From Myrica gale (Eukaryota > Streptophyta > Magnoliopsida > Fagales > Myricaceae), in contig OZ005602.1 of NCBI GenBank assembly GCA_963930655.1, positions 6,688,001 to 6,752,000 on the forward strand: a stretch of 64,000 nucleotides of DNA, written 5' to 3'. Below are positions 57,201-64,000 of this stretch, piece by piece; the first letter of the stretch is position 1, and each line of letters starts with the position of its first letter. The position numbers and the translations under genes are program-made. The notes beneath the pieces are model-generated. The model ran no database searches and was not told the DNA's origin. It was given only the letters and a program-made list of their open reading frames with translations.

Positions 57201-59171
57201 TTATACATCTATGCGTTTTTTAGTCATAGGTGCCGGATGACAGCCATTTTCTGGTGAGGCTGGAACTGTTATAACAACATGACGGCATTCGATCTCCGGA
57301 CGGGGTTTATCTACTTCACTTTGCTCTGAATTCAGTTTTTCTGGGGATACAGTGGGCTCTACCCTGTCACAATGTGCGAGCGAGGCGAGCTCACGAACAG
57401 AATCAGCGATTTTCTCGGTAGATTGGACAACATCGATGAGAAGTGAAGCCACTGTAGCAGCCGGTATCACTGATAAGAGGTCAGCATCTTTCCCTAAGCC
57501 TAATCTGAGTAACGACTCGAGATTCTTGGCAGCAGCTTTTGAATTTGAAGCATGTGGGTCAGCCAAAGATGGTTCTCTCATTCTTCTGACCGCAGATGCT
57601 GATTCTTTGAGTGCGTTGCTAGAGTCCAAGCTCATTTTCTTGCATGCGTCCTTGATTTTACTACGAAATTCTGCTGAAGCCTGAAGTAATGGAAGAACAT
57701 AGGTGCCAACAGTTAACCTCAGTGTGTTTGGATACAAATGCAAAAAATATTGGCTTTATGTTACCTGAACATCAGACTCGAGAAAACCGCTAAGGGCATC
57801 TATTCTGTAGGCGCACTCGCGAGTTAGGGCTCCAATTTTAAGGTATTGTTTCCATGGGTGGCGGAACTGGAACCGGCCATGACGTGGCTCCCAGCGTGCA
57901 AAATTAGCCTGCGGATAAGGAAGACCGACGATGAATATCAGACGCTTTAAACAAATATTCAGACACAGCGACAGAGAGATACAAAAACAGAGACTTCTCA
58001 CCCACCAAGGACTCTTCAGTACTTTTTGAATTGAGAACACTCTTGTATCCTTGCAGAAACGACTTGTCGTCGGTCGACGTCCCATCATCTGTTTTGAAGT
58101 ATGCATCTCCAAACCCTGTAAAATTGTCCGAATCTGTAAGTCTGAATCCTCGTAAAATGAAGGAGAAAACGAAAATAGTTTATGTTGCAAACTTTTTAAA
58201 CATTTGTTCCATTAACTTTTGAGTATTTGTTGTTTCTTGGACATATATGTAATTGTACTTAAATACTGACTTTTTGTACTTTTTCTTCTGTACCTGTACA
58301 TTCTAAGAAGCTGGCCAGCTTTTCCAAGTTGAGAGCAATCAGATTGTGAAGATCTTCGCCTGCCCAAACAGGGCAAACCAGAGTGGATACAATCACACAG
58401 ACGGAGCCACCCAGGATAATGGTGGATAACCTCTTATGCGCCATGACCAATATCTCATCATCTCGAAAACCAGAGACCGATATCAAGGAGAACGTCAATA
58501 TGAATATCAGCAGTCCATAATCATATCTGGCCTTGATTTTGGGGAAAAACCGTACGAATGTTGATGCGGCAGCTGCAGTACATTTGGTGTAGGTGCATGA
58601 GCTATTTTGTTAAGCAATGATTTTTGATTGAGAAACGAGGGAGCATATAGGTGAATAATTTTGTTACCTAGTAGGAAGACAAAAAACCCCAGTAGAATGG
58701 GCTCACAGATGCGTCCAGATAGGCTAGCTAGATGGTGAGCTCCAACACCCAACGCAGCAGCTAGTAATGTTGCCAACCCCCTATTCAAACCTTTACCAAG
58801 TGTGGCTCCTGAAAAGTATTAATTTAAAATTATTTATTTTCAATTTGTAAGAGAACAAATATTCACCAAATATAAGATATTACAAACTTACCCACAGAGA
58901 ATTCGAAGACGACAACCACAGTCATCACAGCCCACATTGCAGAGACACCAAAACTGTCATACAGGGGTCGATAGTAGTAGAATAATGAGACCAGGGTGAG
59001 TGCAAGGCCTACTTTTGCCGAATGAATTACTCTTCTCGGATCGTCTTTCGCAATCTTTTTGGTGTTTAGAGCAATCTCACCCAGCTTGGCTGTCAACCTC
59101 TCAGGCAAGGTCTTGAGCCACTGCCACCAGCGACCGAATAGCCCCATTTCTTCATGGCTTTGAGAGCTCAT
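57201..59171 (-). CDS. ALMT: Aluminum-activated malate transporter family anion channel
   Basis: Six exons on the minus strand: 59171-58892, 58808-58668, 58572-58294, 58115-58006, 57908-57765 and 57680-57201. Introns are GT-AG, phases agree, and the product is 477 residues, normal for the family. The N-terminal half holds the membrane segments: [20 protein letters not shown] at about residue 42, [18 protein letters not shown] at about 77-94, [18 protein letters not shown], and [24 protein letters not shown]. The WEP motif (FARWEPRHG) lies at 276-278, followed by the helical cytosolic tail. The start MSSQSHEE is preferred because a longer in-frame ATG at 59306 lies upstream of the TATA box. 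The family passes malate or other anions across the plasma or vacuolar membrane, in aluminium tolerance, guard cells or fruit. The sequence is most like the ALMT1/2/7/8/10 side, but the exact orthologue and membrane are not fixed. Confidence 0.88.
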
Positions 59172-59272
59172 CTTCGACGCTAAGAGGTGGCTGCAGACAA
59201 GTTTGCATGAACTGAGAGAGGACGGAAAGATAGAGGACTCTAGATGCTTTAGGAAGGGCACTGCAGGCCGCT

Positions 59273-59280
59273 TATTTATA
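59273..59280 (-). promoter_or_regulatory. TATA box of the ALMT gene
   Basis: The minus strand reads TATAAATA, about 100 bp before the chosen ATG at 59171. That gives room for a leader of about 70 bp and argues against starting translation at 59306. Confidence 0.55.
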
Positions 59281-59319
59281 AGACGAAAGCACATGCTAGG
59301 TGTCATAAATAATATTATT

Positions 59320-60330
59320 TAAATTCTATATACATCAGGTTTCTTTGTCTTTTACTATGTACGGGCAGGTGTAAGGAAATTTCACTGAAAATGAGGTCCA
59401 AATTGCAACAGCGACACGAGTGCATTGTAGTTCTGGATGGAAGTTGTTATCCATTAGCGCAAGTCCACAATTCCTACGGTAAAGGTGAACTCCAAACGTC
59501 AGAATCTCATGGAACAGAGTACAGTTCTTTCTTGAACTTAATAAGTAGAGACGGCTTTTGATCTGTTCTCTGCACTGATCGATCACAGGGTCCAGATAGT
59601 CTCGCTTTCCAAGCGTGATGACATAGCCATTTGTGGAATTGGTGCAACCCTGTGCATTGTAGCCCATGGTTCAAGTTGTAGAGTCGCACTGGAAGAAAAT
59701 TCCATACCGCTTTTCCGTTTCTTCCCTTTTGACGTTAGCTGAAAAAGATTGCGCATTTAGACGCGTGTTGGAGATTTTCCTCTGTTGCTTAGGAACTTGT
59801 AGACTATTTCTAAGCTTTACTTTTTGCTGTGGAGTTAGGGGATTTTACAGCCCTCCGTCTTGCATGTTTCCATTTTATTTAGTAGCCTGGCAGGGTCCTG
59901 CCAAAACCCCACCATCAAGGTCCCCCCACTAGAAGGTGGAAATAACTCAGCAAACACATACATGTCGTGCAGAGGAAGCAGATGCATGATACGCTTCTCA
60001 GCGAGAAGCGGCCACTTGCCAAGTTAACGATTTGGACTTCATATCTAAACCTGCTTCCATAGTTGACTTCAAAACAATTTATAATCAAGGCGGGGGGACC
60101 AACCAGATTGGTCTTATTTCATTCATTTATGAACCTGCAGATATCCTTTAAGAAAACCTCGGCTGCAGATCACTTTTTGCAGTCCGCATGCGGCCTTTTC
60201 TTCAGGGCCGGCCGGCAGTGGGATATGTGACAGCACACAGCGTGATAAACTTCAATGTCGAAACTTGATGAAACGAGAGCAAAATAAACCATCAGAAATT
60301 TATCAATATGTGTGATTGAAGACTTATGTA
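59320..60330. other. No gene recognised
   Basis: Sequence upstream of ALMT. A minus-strand frame of 110 codons (59667-59335) is open but has no recognised domain or splice partner. It may hold promoter elements of ALMT and an unrecognised repeat. Confidence 0.45.
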
Positions 60331-60364
60331 CATAATCATCTTGGTAACGGGAAGGCAATCTGTT

Positions 60365-60502
60365 CCGGATGTCCGGTGATCCTGTGGTTGGGAGCCGAGG
60401 AGCAGGTGGGTCCCGCCTGGGACCCACACCTGCCCCGGGCAGCACGGGCAGCCCCCTGCCCGGGCTCCCAACCACTTGCCATCCATCTGGCCATCCGGAG
60501 GG
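60365..60502. repeat. GC-rich foldback sequence
   Basis: This is a GC-rich patch in AT-rich surroundings. GTGGTTGGGAGCC (60382) pairs with GGGCTCCCAACCAC (60462). Inside, CAGGTGGGTCCC pairs with GGGACCCACACCTG, and CCCGGGCAG pairs with CTGCCCGGG. The outer CCGGATG/CATCCGG extends the fold. No target duplication is clear. It is possibly a small foldback transposon or a piece of one. Confidence 0.6.
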
Positions 60503-60830
60503 GGAATCCCCTCTCTCTTGGTAACTGATCAGGCTTAACGCTCATAGAACACATTTATGGTCGACATAACTTGAGATCATGCCTTTAACAATCAGGAGTA
60601 CAACAGAACCATACAATTTTGGAGAATTATGAAGTCAGGCCGGAGAATTCAGAACAGTTCAGAACAATCTATAACTCGAAGATGTACGTTATATAACTAA
60701 GCATGGGAGAGGGGAGAGCCACCTCACCGTTGGTGATCACCACGCCCTCACCTCTACCTTTGTCGTCGCATTGGTAGCTCCCAACTAGGATGTAAATGAA
60801 CTCGGTTGTTTTAAGCTCGGCTTCAGCTAA

Positions 60831-60940
60831 CACTACAAGAAATGTTACTTGTAGAGAGGAAATTTTGGCTGATAAATCAAAATTGTTATTAAAAGCAACC
60901 ATTTAGAGACAACAATTTCAATTTTGTTACGAAGGCAGGC
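60831..60940. mobile_element. CACTA-like end fragment
   Basis: The segment begins CACTACAAGAAATGTTAC followed by TTAGAGACAACAATTTC-type sequence, like the CACTA ends elsewhere in the window. The right end is not found. Confidence 0.4.
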
Positions 60941-61216
60941 ACCTTCAAATAGTACCGTCTGGACATCCCATTCTACTGCGCAAACGATCTGGAAACTCAC
61001 CTTTCGTCATAAATACGTAATGGACATCATTCATCACCGAATTTCACTCAATAATCGGTTCGTTTAATAAACGAATCAAGTTCAAAAGTAAAACATCATT
61101 TTGAGTTCTAATATTAAATGAGTTAAATTTGATGAAACTCGGCTCGATTTGATTTAAGCTCACGAACAAAACTCGTATATGCTCAACTAGACTCATTTGA
61201 GCTCATTTGAAACTGG

Positions 61217-61218
<2 letters not shown>

Positions 61219-61249
<31 letters not shown>
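61219..61249. repeat. AT microsatellite
   Basis: An uninterrupted AT run. AT-rich sequence with further ATATGTAT-type repeats, including two copies of TATACTATGTATATATATGT, continues to about 61440. Confidence 0.9.
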
Positions 61250-61251
<2 letters not shown>

Positions 61252-61449
61252 TAGTACTAATAGATATTACACTTGTATATATGTATTGTATATTCTTTTG
61301 TGTCAATCGTTTATAAGTTTCGATATATATACTATTACTCTATGATTAGTACATAGCATATATATTTACGTATGTTACATATACTATGTATATATATGTG
61401 GTGTAGTGTATATACTATGTATATATATGTGTTGTAGTGTATATTTAAT

Positions 61450-63587
61450 TTTTATGATATTAGCATGCGTTTAAAGTAACTTATATCACCTAAGAAATTT
61501 AATTCTTTGTCATTTTATGCTATTAGCTATATATGTTTAATATAACTCATCTTCATATAATATGGAAAGTTACACTATTAAGGTATATACCTTAGATATT
61601 TATTCAATATATTTGGTTATAACATATGTAATTAAATATTTTTATATTTATATAAAATAAAATATTTTAAATGTTTTGCCATTTTTTATAGTATTAATGT
61701 GTGTATATCTTGTTATGTATTTTAACCAACGACACCGAAATCGTTTAGATTGCCCGGCCTTTCTAAGAAGGCGCTCCAAACGGAGGCAGAAAGCAAAAAG
61801 CATGCCCAAATCCACCTTGCATGGGCTTGGTTCGTCTATTCCATGGAGTATCGTCCCATTAATAGCTTTTACGGCTCTTTGGGATGTGTTAAGCTTTAAA
61901 TTTTTTTGACCAAAACTACATTTTTTTGTGATATGGCCGAGAGCCTTCCAACAACCGAACTCTGTTAATCTTACACCCTCTATTAAAATTTGGTCTTGAA
62001 GCTAGGTATGGCCTTCTGTTTTTTTGTCCATTTTCTCATTACTCTTGAACAAAGCTGCTCTATATCTTTAAACAAATTTGCAGGTTGAGAATCTTAAAAA
62101 ATATAATTCAAATTATTTCTATAAATATTATAGTATGCCTCATAATGAGAAAAAATTAAATTGGACCCCATAACTTTTAATTTATTTTTTTTACGTCCTA
62201 CAAGTTTCAAAGGACATCAATCATTGTCTTCTGTTCAATTTGGTCATTCTGTTCAATTTGGTCATTAAATCAGATGGAAAATGGAATGGATTAATCGAAA
62301 TACCCCTACAATTTGGCTGTTATATTATTTTTTGGATTTTTCATTGTCTATAGTAATTCTTTCTGAGATTATTTAAAACTTTAAATCTAAGTTTAATATA
62401 TTCTAAACTTGAAAGCAAGGGTGGAATATACTTCTCTTTCCTCGTGAAGATGGATCCAACTTTTTGCCCCAACCAAAGTTTTCTCCCATCAATCTTTTAG
62501 GCCAACATATGCCAAAGTTACATTAGTAGTGGCTCCCGTGAATGTATTTGAAATTTGAAGGAGCAAAGGCAATGAAATACACAAACCGTACGTGAAAATA
62601 GATTGACGATCGAAGGAGGAAAAATGTTCTCTGAGGATTCTAAAAGCCTCTGCTTTTTCTAGATTTATTTCCCTTCAATCTCATCAAAATCTGGTTGCTT
62701 TTATCTACCGGTTCTTGCTATCAGTACATGGGTAGAAAAATAAGGCATACTTACAAAATCCCCGTACGTCTGGATGAATACAGCTAATATGCAAAGGGAT
62801 TTTGACTCTTTTTGAGTGGCGGAGTCAGAGCGAAGAACAGAGCATCACTCATTTTGGAACAATATTGTCCTTCGAAGGAAGAAAGTCCTTTTTGCTTGGA
62901 GTTGGCTCTAGGAACTGAAAAGTTTGGTGCGGAGAATAAGATTCGAAAATCGTGGTAGTATTGTATCGTAATTCGTACAAGAGACAAATCCTTCCTTGCA
63001 TCCCTAAATTTTGTCCAATTTTAATAAATAGTCGCTTGATTTTCAAATTGATCATAACCGCCTATGAGTTTATAATTTTTGTCCAAGAATTTATTCATTT
63101 AAAGTTTCATTCTCAGGGTTAATGGTTTACATGAATTCCAATAATAAGTTGACACATATCACCTTTTAACAAATCAGTCTATGGGGTACAACTTTAGTCC
63201 ATTCTTTCGATACGTATAGGTCTTTTTGTCCTTCAAAACTTAGCTAACAAACGGACGATCGACATGGGTTAGGAGTCGAGATACTCATTTTTGAGATCGA
63301 ATAGTCTATTATGGATCCTGTCCTCGTTAGTGAGTTAACTTTTGATGGATGAAAGGATTTGTACGTCTAAATATATACCACATGACCATCACATCCAAAA
63401 TTTTACTCTAAAAATTGATTTATTAAATATCATTAACACATGCACTCTATTAGTAATAAAACCTGAAAAAATAGGACAATAAAGAATTTTTGGTATGTTA
63501 CGCGGTTCTTTTTGGCTCGAAAGCTGTACACCCGCGTGAAACGTTCGTTCCCATTAATATGGCCAAAATGATGATGAAATAGTGATA
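61450..63587. other. No gene recognised
   Basis: A short GC-richer patch at 61735-61900 sits in very AT-rich sequence, with a 77-codon frame over it that I do not recognise. Around 62220-62270 GTTCAATTTGGTCATT is present twice in tandem. Nothing else is supported. Confidence 0.45.
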
Positions 63588-63596
63588 TTAATTATT

Positions 63597-63752
63597 AGGG
63601 CTAAATTCATAGTTAGTCTTATAAGTATGAGTAAAAAATATAATTATTAGTGATACCCTTAACTATCAATTCGGCGATTTAATACTTATAATTTTTAAAA
63701 ATCACCAATTTAATTTTTAATTATACTTATAAAATTAACTATGACTTTAACC
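63597..63752. mobile_element. Small MITE with 9-bp target duplication
   Basis: The 156-bp element starts AGGGCTAAATTCATAGTTAG and ends TAACTATGACTTTAACC (reverse complement GGTTAAAGTCATAGTTA), flanked by the perfect 9-bp duplication TTAATTATT at 63588-63596 and 63753-63761. The inverted arms reach about 40 bp. The duplication length points to the Mutator superfamily. Confidence 0.8.
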
Positions 63753-64000
63753 TTAATTATTATGTTGGGATTTAGGATGGAAGACAATTATAATCACTTG
63801 AATGAAGACAAAAAAGTACGATTAGAACACTCAACAGATCATACATTGTGATAAATGCTAGCACTTATATTTATAATATATTATATATAACATTTGTATT
63901 CCTGATAAATGACATCACTTCGAAACCTAGACAAAAATAGCATTTATGTTCCTTAGAAATGCTTTTTCCTCCTCATGACTTCAAGTTCTTTCCACAACGA

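Noticed and set aside
59171..59306. A longer N-terminus for ALMT starting at 59306
   Set aside because: The upstream ATG lies before a TATAAATA box, and the extra 45 residues do not look like ALMT; the start MSSQSHEE fits the family.
61676..61909. A 77-codon frame with a hydrophobic start and an Arg/Lys-rich middle
   Set aside because: No recognised relative, splice signals or promoter; the surrounding sequence is AT-rich spacer.
1..64000. CRISPR arrays, bacterial operons, rRNA genes, known conserved plant microRNAs
   Set aside because: None found by eye; the direct repeats present are explained by LTRs, MITEs and minisatellites, and no mature sequence of the common miRNA families I checked was seen.

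Overview
The window is nuclear DNA of a flowering plant, almost certainly a eudicot. The supporting evidence is AT-rich intergenic sequence dense in LTR retrotransposons, MITEs, hAT, CACTA and Mutator-like elements; plant-only gene families (CLV3, an RNA-editing PPR protein, ALMT); GT-AG introns; and a nuclear copy of plastid rpoB. The genus cannot be read from the sequence.

Four intact genes are supported. (1) A three-exon CLAVATA3-type signal-peptide gene on + (7327-7951, 101 aa) carries a canonical CLE peptide and has a TATA box upstream. (2) An intronless plastid PPR editing-factor gene on - (26933-28486, 517 aa) closely resembles CLB19/PDE247. (3) A five-exon gene on - (34786-38596, 773 aa by my splice model) encodes a plant protein of unknown function with a very basic tail. 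(4) A six-exon ALMT anion channel gene on - (57201-59171, 477 aa) has a TATA box. They do not form one pathway; each is an isolated gene in repeats.

Layout. 0-6.6 kb: decayed Ty1/copia on the minus strand, a SINE-like tRNA-related sequence, and an LTR fragment duplicated in tandem (382-bp period). 6.6-8.2 kb: CLV3-like gene. 8.2-11.8 kb: MITEs and microsatellites. 11.8-23.9 kb: a layered transposon nest. A Ty1/copia element is split by a Mutator-like element, which itself holds a SIRE-type solo LTR and a captured protease-gene fragment. The same copia is split again by a Tekay-like gypsy remnant that holds a hAT element. 24.2-25.9 kb: repeated exon-like sequence, a 104-bp perfect hairpin, and a broken AT-hook/PPC-type gene split by a hAT MITE. 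26.9-28.5 kb: PPR gene. 28.6-34.7 kb: MITEs, a GRF zinc-finger fragment and a bZIP fragment. 34.8-38.6 kb: the unknown gene. 38.9-44.5 kb: a TRIM-like solo LTR, plastid rpoB, oxysterol-binding-protein and ATAD3 gene fragments, a foldback MITE and a young LINE-type insertion. 45-52.2 kb: MITEs, a non-autonomous CACTA element and a gag-protease-only gypsy element (TR-GAG type). 52.2-57 kb: mostly empty, with a minisatellite and a hAT MITE. 57.2-59.3 kb: ALMT. 59.3-64 kb: repeats and one MITE.

I see no evidence for an undescribed multi-gene system. The most unusual signals are five doublets of the palindrome GTGTCGACAC, each doublet exactly 21 bp apart, in the solo LTR at 13.97-14.32 kb; the perfect hairpin at 24.53-24.77 kb; and the dated order of insertions in the 12-kb nest. 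All exon boundaries and family names come from reading alone and were not checked against databases.
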